In this document: piece by piece, positions 32,792 through 43,690 of the stretch
Numbering within the stretch: the first letter of the stretch is position 1
Layout of the letters: each line of letters starts with the position of its first letter
NCBI RefSeq assembly: GCF_021018805.1
Contig: NW_026960613.1
Location: 682,001 to 746,000, forward strand
DNA: 64,000 nt
Source of the DNA: Prinia subflava
Lineage: Eukaryota; Chordata; Aves; Passeriformes; Cisticolidae
Direction: 5' to 3'
Notes under the pieces: generated by a model
Database searches by the model: none
What the model saw: the letters and a program-made list of their open reading frames with translations, nothing else
Told to the model about the DNA's origin: nothing
Program-made: the position numbers and the translations under genes

Positions 32792-34747
32792 ATGTCTCTT
32801 TTTGAAGGTATAATGTCATTTGGAGTGAAAGCCTGCCTCTATTTCTGGTTATTAGGGTTCTTTGAAGTTTTAATACCTTTGTGGTCCCTAGGTTTATTTT
32901 CTTATCCAGAAATAGCTCCGGTATTATCCCTAATGCGTAGCTACAAAAGTAGCAGAGGGACACTAACCAGAATATTTATCGGGCTGGGCTTGGTTGTGAT
33001 GATTTGCAAGAGGTTTATAAAAATGTTGCTATCGGTTCCAGGCATGTATGGTTCATGGTTGTGGCTGTGTACTCAGTTTGTTAGGGGATAAGCAGGGGAG
33101 GAGGCTTTTCAGCCTTTGCTTTCCTTCTTTTCCTCCGAATTGTTTACATCTCTATTAGAAAATGTTTGGTCCTCCCTGACTGCGAAGGATACCATCTTTC
33201 TGGCATTTAATTTAGTAAGCTTTCTTTATACTGTCTGCAGTTTATATAAGATGAAGGCTGAGATTTCTAGAGGGGCTGGTGAGACTCCTGATTTAGGAGT
33301 AAAACCAAGGGTGAAGGATTCTGACTGGCATGGGAAATGGGAGGATATGGGCCAAATTTTAAAGGAGTTTTCTGATCCTGTAGTCTGGGACTTTCCATCT
33401 GAACAAATTCAGAACCCAGCTGAGGTGGTAAAGTATCTGAGAGAGAGGTGCCATGGTAACACTAAGGAGGAAAGGATCATTGCAGTGAGCTGGGCCCTGG
33501 CACATGCTTATCGCACCCTGCTAGACACTGTAGGGCAGCAGATAGAGGAAAGGGAACAGGGAGATAAATTAGTTACTATCCCAGTCACTCAGGCTGCAGC
33601 TAACATCCCAGGCTCCAGGCCAGTAGTTAAACCAGACAGTAAGCCCCAACCAATGGCTGTTGCTGCTAATACAAGAGGTGGAAAGTGTAAAAGCAAGACT
33701 GACCGAAGGGTGGAGGGTGATGATGATCCAAGAGAAGGACCATCACCAAAATCAGAGACCACACCAAGTGGCACAGATTCCGGAGCCAATATTGATTCCT
33801 TCTCCCTGAAGGACCTTCGAGGCCTAAGGAAGGATTATAGGCGACAGCCTGATGAGTCTATAATTAGTTGGCTAGTCTGCCTTTGGGATGCGGCAGGGGA
33901 GGCTACCATTCTGGATGGCACTGAAGCGAGGCATTTAGGATCCCTGTCACATGATCCTGTCATCGACCAAGGCATGATGAGGAGGGCTAGCCCTCACAGC
34001 CTCTGGGAACGGGTCCTAGACAGTGTAGCACAAAGATACCTGTGTGCAGATGACCTCTATATTCAGCAGACACGGTGGAAGACCATAGAACAGGGGATCC
34101 AACGCCTGAGGGAGATGGCAGTGGTAGAGATCATTTTTTCAGATGATATAACAACTAGGAATCCGGACTTAGTACCGTGCACACCTGTAATGTGGAGGAA
34201 ACTTGTGCGCCTTGGGCCACCTGAATACGCTTCTGCTCTAGCAATAATGAAGCGGGATGAGGTATATGAGACTGTGCTCGATATGGCAAAGAAGCTTCGG
34301 GCATATGCAGATGCTGTACATGGCCCAACTCATGCCAGAATTGCAGCTGTGGAAACACGACTGCAGAAATTAGAAGATAAAATAGAGGAAAGTCGTAAGA
34401 AACTCAGGGAAGAGATTAAGGAGGACCTCCTCCAAATCTCAGCTGTACAAATTAGAGGCCCTAGTATCCAACGCAGACGTTCCTCTGTTGGGGAGAGAAG
34501 GTACACCCCACGAGCTGAGTTGTGGTTCTTCCTACGTGAGTCTGGAGAAAACATGAGGAGATGGGATGGGAAGCCTACTGCTGCTCTGGCACAACGGGTG
34601 CGTGAATTTAAGGAAGGTAAGAAAAGGGAAGCAGCTCCAGTTGCCCGTAGTCGAACTGTCAGGCATAATGATGATGATGACTTGTCCGATCCCCTTGAAG
34701 GAACCTCCAAGACATATGTCTCAGGAAAGAAGGATAACCAGGCTTAG
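32792..34747 (+). pseudogene. gag: gag with hydrophobic N-terminal extension; one internal stop
   Basis: The main open frame is 33116-34747 (543 codons). The same frame is open upstream from about 32699 to TAA 33089, with a candidate ATG at 32792, so the complete gag may have started there. The upstream part contains two strongly hydrophobic stretches near 32829-32900 and 32975-33035, and the main part begins with another near 33182-33245: a membrane-spanning N-terminus rather than a myristoylation signal. The centre has a capsid-like helical region (33800-34320), then a coiled coil (about 34330-34420) and a basic C-terminus ending in an acidic stretch. No CCHC knuckle is present. TAG 34745 ends it in frame with pro. 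Confidence 0.8.
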
Positions 34748-35284
34748 AGGGGCCCTGCCTCTAGCCAGGTAGAGGTTAGGGAAAACCGAGTTTTTTGGAC
34801 AGTATGGGTTCTATGGCCTGGCACATCAGAGCCACAGAAATATAAACCTTTGGTTGATACTGGTTCTCAGTGTACTCTAATGCCATCAGAACATGAGGGA
34901 ACAGAACCTATTTCCATTGCAGGTGTGACGGGGGGATCACAAGAATTGACCCTGTTGGAAGCCAAGGTGAGCCTGACTGGGAAGGAGTGGCAGGAACATC
35001 CGGTTGTGACTGGCCCAGAGGCTCCGAGTATTCTGGGCATGGACTATCTCAGGAATGGCTATTACAAAGACCCTAAGGGGTTCAGATGGGCTTTTGGAAT
35101 AGCTGCCGTGGAGGCAGAGGGCATTAAGAAATTGAACACCTTGCCTGGACTGTCAGAGAACCCATCTGCAGTAGGACTCCTGAAGGTAGAAGAGCAAGGA
35201 GTACCTGTTGCCACCTCGACGGTGCATCGCCGGCAGTATCGAACGAATCGCGATGCTGTGATCCCCATTCACAAGATGATTTGA
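34748..35284 (+). pseudogene. pro: pro: retropepsin, in frame after the gag TAG
   Basis: The frame is the same as gag, separated only by TAG 34745-34747, suggesting expression by read-through. The active site reads LVDTGSQCTLMP at about 34850-34885. The ILGMDYLR segment near 35031 corresponds to the second conserved retropepsin region. The frame ends at TGA 35282, probably a CGA-to-TGA change, shortly before RT. Confidence 0.85.
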
Positions 35285-36540
35285 GAGTTAGAGAGCCAAG
35301 GGGTAGTTAGTAAAAGACACCCTTCAACAGCCCCATCTGGCCTGTGCGTAAATCTGAAGGAGAATGGAGATTGACCGTGGATTACCGTGCTTTGAATGAA
35401 GTGACTCCACCACTGAGCGCCGCTGTGCCGGACATGCTGGAACTCCAGTACGAGCTGGAGTCCAAGGCAGCAAAGTGGTATGCCACAATCGACATCACTA
35501 ATGCGTTTTTCTCCATTCCTCTGGCTGCAGAATGCAGGCCTCAGTTTGCTTTCACCTGGAGGGGCATGCAGTACACCTGGAACTGACTGCCCAGGGGTGG
35601 AAGCACAGTCCTACCATCTGTCATGGACTGATCCAGACTATGCTAGAAAAGGGTGAGGCTCCAGAACATTTACAATACATTGATGATATCATTGTGTGGG
35701 GAAACACAGCAGCAGCAGTGTTTGAGAAAGGAGAGAAAATCATCCAAATTCTCCTGGAAGCTGGCTTTGCCATTAGGAAAAGTAAAGTTAAGGGACCTGC
35801 TCGGGAGATCCAGTTCCTGGGAGTGAAGTGGCAAGATGGACGGCGCCAGATTCCTACTGATGTCATCAACAAAATCACAGCTATGTCCCCACCAACCAAC
35901 AAGAAGGAAACACAAGCTTTCTTAGGTGCTATAGGTTTCTGGAGGATGCACATTCCTGAATATAGTCAGATTGTGAGCCCTCTTTACTTGGTTACCCGTA
36001 AGAAGAATGATTTCTATTGGGGCCCTGAACAGCAGCAAGCCTTTGCCCAGATCAAGCAGGAGATTGCTCATGCAGTAGCCCTTGGCCCTGTCAGGACAGG
36101 ACCAGAGGTGAAGAACGTGCTCTACTCTGCAGCTGGGAACCATGGCCTGTCCTGGAGCCTTTGGCAGAAGGTGCCTGGTGAGACCTGAGGCCGACCACTG
36201 GGATTCTGGAGTCGGAGCTACAGAGGGTCTGAAGCCAACTACACCCCAACAGAGAAAGAAATCTTGGCCGCGTATGAAGGAGTCCAAGCTGCTTCAGAGG
36301 TGATTGGTACCGAGGTACAACTCTTCCTGGCACCTCGACTACTGGTGCTGGGGTGGATGTGTAGAGGAAAGGTTCCCTCCACCCACCATGTCACCAATGC
36401 TACATGGAGCAAGTGGATTGCCCTCATTACACAGCGTGCCCAAATTGGGAAACTAAATCGTCCTGGGATTTTGGAGGTAATTACAAATTGGCCTGAAGGT
36501 GAAAGCTTCAGTCTCACTGGTGAAGAGGGAGAAGAGCAAG
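35285..36540 (+). pseudogene. pol: pol: reverse transcriptase (YIDD), two frames
   Basis: The first frame, 35344-35586, covers fingers and palm start (VDYRALNEVTPP, then TIDITNAFFSIPL with the first catalytic Asp). A single-base shift near 35585 moves to the frame open at 35532-36188, with the YIDD catalytic motif near 35681-35692 and the thumb (FLGAIGFWRMHIP). TGA 36186 interrupts the connection domain, which continues in frame to about 36611. Colinear with the decayed copies at 9120 and 28640. Confidence 0.9.
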
Positions 36541-37030
36541 TGACCCGTGCTGAAGAAGCTCCACCATATAACCAACTGCCGGCAGAAGACACGCTACGCT
36601 CTTTTTACTGATGGTTCCTGTCGCCTTGTGGGGATGAACCGGAAGTGGAAAGCAGCCGTATGGAGCCCCACACAACAGGTTGCACAAGCTATCAAAGGAG
36701 AAGGTGGATCGAGTCAACTCACGGAGCTCAAAGCCGTTCAGTTGGCCCTGGACATTGCTGAAGCAGAGAAGTGGCCAAAACTTTACCTTTATACTGATTC
36801 CTAGATGGTAGCTAATGATCTGTGGGGATGGCTGAAGAGATGGAAGGAGGCGAACTGGCAGCGCAGAGGAAAACCAATTTGGGCTGCTGAAGAATGGAAA
36901 GACATCGCTACCCGGTTAGAGAAACTACCTGTGAAGGTTCGCCATGTAGATGCCCATGTCCCTAGAAGCAGAGCTAATGAGGAGCAGCAGAACAATCAGC
37001 AGGTAGATCAGGCTGCAAAGATAGGGGAGT
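36541..37030 (+). pseudogene. pol: pol: RNase H with a TAG
   Basis: After a frameshift near 36590 the domain starts with ALFTDGSC, the first Asp. ELKAVQLAL supplies the Glu, YTDS the second Asp, and HVDAH near 36943 the fourth acidic residue. TAG at 36802-36804 follows YTDS where the decayed sister copies have TGG. Otherwise the full domain is present. Confidence 0.88.
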
Positions 37031-37923
37031 TGAAGATAGATCTTGACTGGGAGCACAAAGGAGAGCTGTTCCTAGCACGATGGGCCCATGATGCCTCAGA
37101 CCACCAGGGTAGAGATGCCACCTATAAGTGGGCACGAGACCGAGGGGTGGATCTAATCATGGATAGCATTTCTCAGGTTATTCATGACTGTGAGACATGT
37201 GCTGCCATTAAACAGGCTAAGCGGGTGAAGCCCCTCTGGTATGGGGGGCGGTGGTCCAAGTACAAGTATGGGGAGGCTTGGCAGATTGATTACATCACAC
37301 TGCCTCAAACCCGCCAAGGCAAGCGCCATGTACTAACCATGGTAGAAGCCACTACGGGATGGTTGGAAACCTACCCCGTGTCTCATGCTACAGCCCGCAA
37401 CACCATTCTGGGCCTTGAAAAGCAGGTCCTTTGGAGGCATGGTACTCCTGAGAGGATTGAGTCAGACAATGGGACTCATTTTAAAAATAATCTTATTAAC
37501 ACCTGGGCTAGGGAACATGGCATTGAGTGGGTGCACCACATCCCCTAACATGCACCAGCTGCAGGTAAAGTGGAGAGGTACAATGGATTGTTAAAAACCA
37601 CTTTGAAAGCACTGGGTGGGGGGTCTTTCAAGAACTGGGAGCAGCATTTAGCAAGAGCCACCTGGTTAGTTAACACTCGAGGTTCCACCAACCGAGCAGG
37701 TCCTGCCCAGTCTGAGCCCCTTAATATAGTAGATGGAGATAAAGTCCCAGTGGCCCATGTCAGAGGTTTGTTGGGGAAGACAGTATGGATTAATCCTGCC
37801 TTGAGTACAGGCAAACCCATTCGTGGGATTGTCTTTGCTCAAGGACCAGGTTATACCTGGTGGATAATGCAGAAAGATGGGACAACCCATTGTGTACCTC
37901 AGGGAGATCTGATTGTGGGATGA
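37031..37923 (+). pseudogene. pol: pol: integrase, DD35E intact, one TAA
   Basis: The HHCC zinc domain is visible (WAHDASDHQ, then CETC), followed by Asp in QIDYITLP near 37285, Asp in SDNGTH near 37465 and Glu in GKVERYN near 37573; 35 residues lie between the last two. TAA at 37547-37549 is the only break. The C-terminal domain (KTVWINP, YTWWIMQKDG) runs to TGA 37921. It is better preserved than the rest of pol. Confidence 0.9.
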
Positions 37924-38126
37924 TATCATTGTTTGCTGAGCGTTACCACCATTATTTGTACGTTAGATCATAGAGATATGAGACAGAAGGAAACGTGAAA
38001 GTGTCAAAGGTCTGAGCAAGTAAGATGGAAGGAAATGTCTAAGTGTGGAAGGTTTGAGCAAGTGAGAAGAAAGTTTGTTTTCATTGTGTTCAGTAACATG
38101 TTCACGATATGGGATAAGGGGTGGAA
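37924..38126 (+). other. 3' untranslated region and polypurine tract, no env
   Basis: Only 203 bp separate the integrase stop from the 3' LTR, which leaves no room for env. ATAAGGGGTGGAA at 38114-38126 is the likely polypurine tract; similar tracts end the L-type copies at 39401-39415 and 43398-43408. Confidence 0.75.
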
Positions 38127-38662
38127 TGTCCTGGGGTGACAGGACATTTTCATGCTTTGTATCCCAAATTGTGTGTTTCTGTTCCCATGTTCTCAGTTTG
38201 TTTTGTCTATAGCCGAGCCCCTCCCCCGGCTGCTTGCTTTTGGCTTGCTTGCTGCTAGCTTAGGCTCGCTTTGCTGGCTTTGCTCTCTTGCTTTCTGCTT
38301 TTTTGCTTGCTTTTTGCCATTTTTCTGCTTTTGTTTTTCCCCTTCTTTCCTTCCTCCCCTTCCCTGAAGACATCGGACCTGCTTTGGGCCCTGATTTGGG
38401 AACGTCAAGGGACCCCCCCCCCGGAGTCTGCACCTGAGAGAAGCTTTGGCACCCTCCCCAGCAGAGACTGCTCACCCTCTCTTGGACTGGTGAAAACATT
38501 TCTTGTCATCTCGGACTGTTTTTCTTGTGTTGGGGAGTGTTTTTTTGTTGTTTCTTAATAAACAAGTTTTTTCCACTTTTCCTCTGAGGAAATTCCTCCC
38601 GAACCCGGTGGTGGGGGAGGGAGTTGTGGAGATTTTCCCCTAATTTGTCCTAAACCAGGACA
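38127..38662 (+). repeat. 3' LTR of the tRNA-Ile-primed element
   Basis: 536 bp, aligning without gaps to the 5' LTR. I count seven differences, clustered in the first 110 bp (five) and the last 170 bp (two). AATAAA lies near 38557. Confidence 0.95.
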
Positions 38663-39012
38663 GCAAAAAGCCAGTGAGCATGTGCAAAAAGGACGAGGTA
38701 AAAAGTTCACCTGAGGAAGACTGGTATTACTTCATCATGAAGACCACCAACGACCACCAGAGGGCATTGTGCAAGTGCAAAAGACTGACAAGTTCATTTT
38801 AATACGAAGCGAGACTTGGTGGAGCTAGGTAGTAAATATGTATAAGCAACATAATACATATGTAACATTTTAGAGAATAAGTAGAGAAGGTGACTCTTAG
38901 GAGTTGCGCATGCCTTTGGGAAATATCCCGCATCGCGCCTGGCGCCGATAAAAATACATACCTACTCTTCAACTAACTCTTAGTGATTGTGGAGTCGTTT
39001 TTCCGCAAATCA

Positions 39013-39415
39013 ACATGAACTGATAAAGAATGAATTTTGCAAGGAGCAAGAAGAGTGTGATGATGACCTGGGCAGGGCCAGTGTTGGTGCCCAACACTTG
39101 ATTGTTCTCTTCTCCTGTCCTGAGTACCCATCCTGATGAAATGGAGCCCAAGTCACGGATGTGGAGAGGTGGAAGGAGTCCATGAAATGGGAAAATAATA
39201 CCTATCTGTGAAAGGACAGGGGATAGCAGTTAATGAAAATGTTCAAATCTTTATGTTGGGTAAAGAGATGGTTTAAGGATGTAGTTTAAGGTGTATGTGT
39301 GTGTAAGAAGGGATTCCCGTAATGAGAAATAAATACAATGGAACAGTTAGAAGATTTATAAATTATATGGGTTCTGAGTATGATGCAAATGCTGTGGAAT
39401 AAGGGGTGGAGATGG
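39013..39415 (+). other. L-type ERV copy 2: 3' non-coding region
   Basis: It aligns with 42910-43410 of copy 3 (for example the segments near GGGAAAATAATA and AGAAGGGATT). It has no open frame and ends in the polypurine tract AATAAGGGGTGGAGATGG before LTR-F. Confidence 0.7.
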
Positions 39416-39990
39416 TATTGGGTCTGGCTGAGCTGGAGTTCATTTCCCTATAGCAGCCCTCACAGTGCTGTGCTTTGCATTGGGAGATGGAAAGGTGTTG
39501 AAAACACCAGTGTTTTGGTTACTGCTGAGCAGCACTGGCACAGCATCAGTGCTGTCTCTCAACATTTCCCCTCCATCAAGGGGCTGGGGGTGGGCAAGAT
39601 CCTGGGAGGGGATACAAGCAGGACAGCCGACCAAAATTTACCAAAGCGATATTGCATATCATATGATGTCAGCTGAGATATAAAAGCTCAGGGAAGTAGG
39701 AGGAATGGGGGGGGGAGGGATTAATTATTTTCAGTTTTTGTCTTCTGGAATAACTGATCCACATGGTGAAGCCCTGCTTCCCAGAAAGTGGCTGAATGTT
39801 GCCTGCTGCTGGAAAGTAGAGAATTCACTTTTTTTTCTTTGCTTATGTCTGCCCAAACTTTTTCTTTAGTAAACTGCCTTATCTCAATTTAAGAGTTTTT
39901 TTCTATATTATTTTCTTTCCCTTGTCCATCTGGGGAGTGGTAGAGTGACTTGAAGAGCACCTGGAATCCAGCCAAAGTCAACCCACCACA
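39416..39990 (+). repeat. LTR-F, 3' LTR of L-type copy 2
   Basis: Begins TATTGGGTCTGGCTGAG (TA for the usual TG) and ends CAACCCACCACA. It is the same family as the solo LTR at 47779-48363. A polypurine tract precedes it. The ATATAAAAGC box near 39680 and the TAAACTGCC region near 39870 fit promoter and polyadenylation positions. Confidence 0.8.
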
Positions 39991-40433
39991 GCAGTCTGGA
40001 AACCTGCATGACTAAGCAAGGATATGCTCCTCAAACTGAGGAGTAAGAAGGAAATGCACAGCCAGTAGAATAAGACTACGTAACCTCAGTTTTTACTGGC
40101 AGTCAGGCTTTCCACATCTCTCAAGTTCCTGAACTTCTAGGTGGAGGTTGGGGGAGCAAAGTCCCTCCCACTGTATGCAAAGAGCAGGTTCAGAACCACT
40201 CGATGAAGCTGAATAGCCACAAGTCTATGGGGCCTGATGACATGCATTCTAGGGTCCTGAGGGAACTGCCTGATGATGTTGCCAAGCCACTCTGCATGAT
40301 ATTGAAAAGTCATGGCAGTCAAAGTCCCCCGTGACTGGAAAAAGGGAAACATTGCTCCCATTTTTAAAAAGGGAAGAAAAGAAGACCCAGGGAACTATAG
40401 ACTGGTGAGTCTCACCTCTGTGCCTGGGAAGAT

Positions 40434-40760
40434 TGTGGGCCCGATTTTCTGAAGCCTGACAATTGCTGGCTTTCCCAAGGGAGAGTTTTCAGCAGTTTCT
40501 CCTTTCTCAGGCAGCTCTGTGTAAATAACTTTTCTTCCCATAACATTTCTGGGCAAACAATATTCCTTTCCCATAACAACCTCTCTCCCAGGTGTTGTTT
40601 GCGTTACTTAACCAATGGAGAGGTGTCCAACCTGTGGACCAATGGTATGCCTTTTGAGCGCAGTGGGTTATAAAAAGGCTGAAAGGAGTTGTAACAAAGC
40701 CTTCTCATGTCTTCTACCTGCTGGAGTCAAGCATCTTTATTTTCATGTCTAATTGCAACA
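40434..40760 (+). repeat. Solo LTR, 327 bp, TSD GAAGAT
   Basis: Starts TGTGGGCCCG and ends TTGCAACA. It is flanked by a perfect 6 bp duplication GAAGAT (40428-40433, 40761-40766). Removal restores CR1 sequence. A TATA-like box (TTATAAAAAGG) lies near 40668. Short length and 6 bp duplication fit an alpha/beta-like (class II) family. Confidence 0.9.
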
Positions 40761-41658
40761 GAAGATCATGGAGCAGATCCTCATGGAAGCAATGTTAATG
40801 CCTATGAAAGACAAGGAGGTGATCCGAGACAGCCAGCATGACTTCACTAAGGGCAGATCGTGTATGACCAATAAGGTGGCCTTCTATGACAGTGACAGCA
40901 ACGGTTGACAAGGGAAGAATGACTGATGCCATCTATCTAGACTTCTCTAAGGCATTTTATACACTCCCACACGATATCATTATCTCCAAACTGGAGAGAC
41001 ATAGATTTGATGTATAGACTATTCAGTGGATAAGGAATTCGCTGGATGGACACAGCCAGAGACTTGTGGTCAATGGCTCTATGTTGAGGTGGAGGCCAGT
41101 GATGAGTGATGTCCCTCAGGGCTCTGTCTTGGGACCTGTGTTCTTTAATCTTTATCAGTGACATAGTGGGATTGAGTGCACCCTCAGCAAGTTTGCAGAT
41201 GCCACCAAGCTGAGTAGTGCAGCTGACAACAGAAGGAAGAAGGAAGGGATGCTAGCCAGAGGGACCTGGTGAAACCTGAGAATTGGGCCCATGAGAACCT
41301 CATGAAGTTCAACAAGTCCACATGCAAGGTGTTGCATCTGGGTCAGGACAATCCCAGACATGAGCACCAACTGGGAGAACTCACTGAGAGCAGCCCTGTG
41401 GAGAAGGACTTGGGAGTTCTCATGGATGAAAAGCTGTACATGAGCCAGCAGTGTGCACTTGCAGCCCAGGAGGCCAACTGCATCCTGGGCTGAATCAAAA
41501 GGTGTGGCCAGCAGGTTGAGGGAGGTGATTCTCCCCCTCTACCCTGCCCTTGTGAGACCCCACCTGGAGTACTGCATCCAGCTCTGGGGTTCTCAGCACA
41601 AGAAAGATGTTGACCTGTTTGAGCAGGTCCAGAGGAGAGCCACAATGATCCAAGGGAT

Positions 41659-42061
41659 TGATGCCTTAGGGTTGGGTTCTTCTGTTCTGTTTTATTTGAT
41701 AGCATTAAGTGGTGCTGGGATCTCTTCACAGGGTGATGGGGGTAGGGCAGTCTTGTCCTGGCGGGGAATTCAAGGACCAAGCTCCAGGCCCGAGCATAAA
41801 CAATGTGAAAGAGAAAGGCAAACAAGGAGGATGGTGCTCTGTGATTTAGAGTTGTTGATTGGACAGTGGGTTGTTATATGTAAATGAATGGGAACTTGTA
41901 AAAGGGGTAAGATCTCGGGACAAGCCCCTTGCCTCCATCTTGGAAACACCTGGGCAAGGCCACTTCTGTGGCTCTGGAGACGCCAGGGCATGGTTTTGAA
42001 TAAATACCCACTTTATTCTTTTAAATCTGTCTAGCCTCTGTTTCAGCCTCTCAAGGCATCA
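41659..42061 (+). repeat. Solo LTR, 403 bp, TGATGCC/GGCATCA ends, TSD GGAT
   Basis: A perfect 7 bp terminal inverted repeat (TGATGCC...GGCATCA) and a 4 bp duplication GGAT (41655-41658, 42062-42065). AATAAA lies near 41999. Its end region matches the LTR material at 62822-63499. It interrupts CR1. Confidence 0.85.
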
Positions 42062-42478
42062 GGATTCAGCACCTCTCCTACAAAGACAGGCTGAGAGAGC
42101 TGGGGTTTTTCAGCCAGGAGAAGAGGCTCGGGGGAGACCTTACAGCAGCCTTGCAGTACCTTAAGGGGTCTTATAAAAAGGAGGGAGAGGGACTTTTATA
42201 TGGGCAGATAGTGACAGGACAAGGGGCAATGATTTTAAACTAAAAGACAGCAGGTTTAAGATTAGATATTCAGAAGAAATTTTCTCAGAGGGTGGTGAGA
42301 TACTGGCACAGGTTGCCCAGAGAGGTTGTGGATGCCCCATTCCTGAAGGTGTTCAAGGCCAGGTTGGATGGGGCTCTGAGCAACCTGGTCTAGTGGAAGT
42401 TGTCCTTGTCCATGGCAGGGAGGTTGCAACTAGATGGTCTTTAAGGTCTCTTCCAACCAAAACCATTCTAGGATTCTG

Positions 42479-43410
42479 AGATACCCCAGAGAGAACTGTC
42501 AGACAGTGGAACTCATTTCTGAAATAGCCTCGTAAACTCCTGGGCCAAGGAACATGGCACTGAGTGCTCTCATCACATGCCCTATCATCCACAAGCCTCC
42601 AGAAAGACTGAGAAGTATAATGGACCGTTAAACACTATACTGAGAGCATTGGGCACTGGGTTCTAAATTTAGCAGAATTTGAGGAAGAAGGGAATTAGCT
42701 GGGGAAGGCAATGTGGACTTCTCCCTTGGAAAAAGGCAAACCCATTCATGGATCTGGGTGTAATTGGTGAGTAATGCAGAAGGATGGGGAAACCTGGTGT
42801 GTGCCTCAAAGAGATTTAATCTTGGGGGATAATAATCTGTGATGCAAGTTGTATGTTGTAGGAAGTAACATATCAGGGACTACTTCAACCAACCAAGAGT
42901 GAGCTTCACAAAGAACTGGGTGAGTGCAGTGATGACTCAAACCAAGCTGGTGTTTGCACCCAACAATTGAACATGCTTCTCCTGTGCTAAGAGACCATCT
43001 TGACAGATGGGGCCCAAGTCATAGTCAGTTCTTATGAACATTTGGGGGAATGGCAGAAGCTTGTGGAATGGGAAAATAATATCTACCTATCTCTTAAGAA
43101 ACAGTGAATAGTAGTTAATGGGAATGTATGAATCTATATGTTGGGTGTAAACATGGATTAAGCATATAGCATAAATTGAAAATGTCAGTAAGAAGGGATT
43201 TCCAGAATGAGAATTATCTCCAGAATGAGAAGACTCTGCTTGAGCAGGGAGGTTGGGGCAGATTACCCTACTGTGGTTCTTCCAACCTTATCCATTTTGT
43301 GATTTTGTGAAATAGATAAAAGGGGATAATAAGAAGATATGTAAGTGTATGAAATTATGTAGGACCTAAGCATGATGCAAATGGTATGAAAAAAAAAAGG
43401 GTGGAGATTG
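42479..43410 (+). pseudogene. pol: L-type ERV copy 3: integrase C-terminus and 3' region
   Basis: 42479-42840 aligns with the second half of integrase in the other L-type copies (ACCCCAGAGAGAACTG onward), with deletions. 42840-43410 is the 3' non-coding region. A CR1 tail fragment of about 90 bp (43222-43312) is inserted. The segment ends in a purine tract AAAAAAAAAAGGGTGGAGA before the LTR. Confidence 0.75.
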
Positions 43411-43690
43411 TGTTGGGTCTGGCTGGGATGGAGTTAACTTTCCTCATAGCAGCCCTCAGTGCTGTGCTTTGTATTTGTAGCTCACCAATGTTTTGGCTAC
43501 AGTTGACCAGTGCTTGCACAGCATCAAGACTCTCTCTTACTCCCCTCACCCACCAACCCTAAAGGTCAGGATAGCCAACTGTCACTGATGGGCTGGAACT
43601 GAACAAAACCCCATTACTACATCCAACCAAAACTGACCAAAGGGCTATTTCATACCATATGACATCATGCTCAGCAATAAAAGCTGAGTG
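43411..43690 (+). repeat. LTR-F fragment, 3' LTR of L-type copy 3
   Basis: Starts TGTTGGGTCTGGCTGGG and follows the polypurine tract. It aligns with LTR-F up to the AATAAAAGCTGAG segment near 43674 and is then replaced by other sequence. Confidence 0.7.

Larger units (their letters stand above)
32156..38662 (+). mobile_element. Full-length env-less L-type ERV primed by tRNA-Ile
   Basis: A 6,507 bp element with two 536 bp LTRs that differ at only seven positions by hand alignment, so it is young relative to its neighbours. Layout is LTR, primer site, hydrophobic upstream region, gag, pro, RT, RNase H, integrase, about 200 bp, LTR. No env lies between integrase and LTR. Pol matches the decayed L-type copies nearby, but the LTR family differs. 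Disabling lesions: TAA 33089, TGA 35282, frameshifts near 35320, 35580 and 36590, TGA 36186, TAG 36802, TAA 37547. Flanks CCAAG and GCAAA share only part of a 5 bp duplication. Confidence 0.92.
31922..39012 (+). repeat. LTR-E split by a full-length ERV
   Basis: Two parts, 31922-32155 and 38663-39012, make one LTR of about 584 bp. The second part aligns with 47150-47503, including the region before GGAAATATCCC and the CATACCTACT end. It interrupts L-type copy 2 and is itself interrupted by the 6.5 kb element. Its start TGACATTAAAAC is assigned by comparison with the other copy and is approximate. Confidence 0.65.
39991..42478 (+). mobile_element. CR1 LINE, RT to 3' end, carrying two solo LTRs
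   Basis: Pieces 39991-40433, 40761-41658 and 42062-42478 join into a continuous CR1 ORF2 from the RT fingers to the true 3' end, which finishes in CCATTCTAGGATTCTGA, the CR1 terminal repeat form. Segments such as CCTCAGGGCTCTGTCTTGGG near 41113 (palm) are recognisable. Many stops and indels are present, so it is long dead. It lies between L-type copies 2 and 3. Confidence 0.88.

Noticed and set aside
35282..36804. The tRNA-Ile-primed element as a second hypermutated provirus
   Set aside because: Only TAG 36802 is at a Trp position; TGA 35282 and 36186 fit CpG decay of Arg codons, TAA 37547 is not at Trp, and the LTRs show no G-to-A asymmetry.
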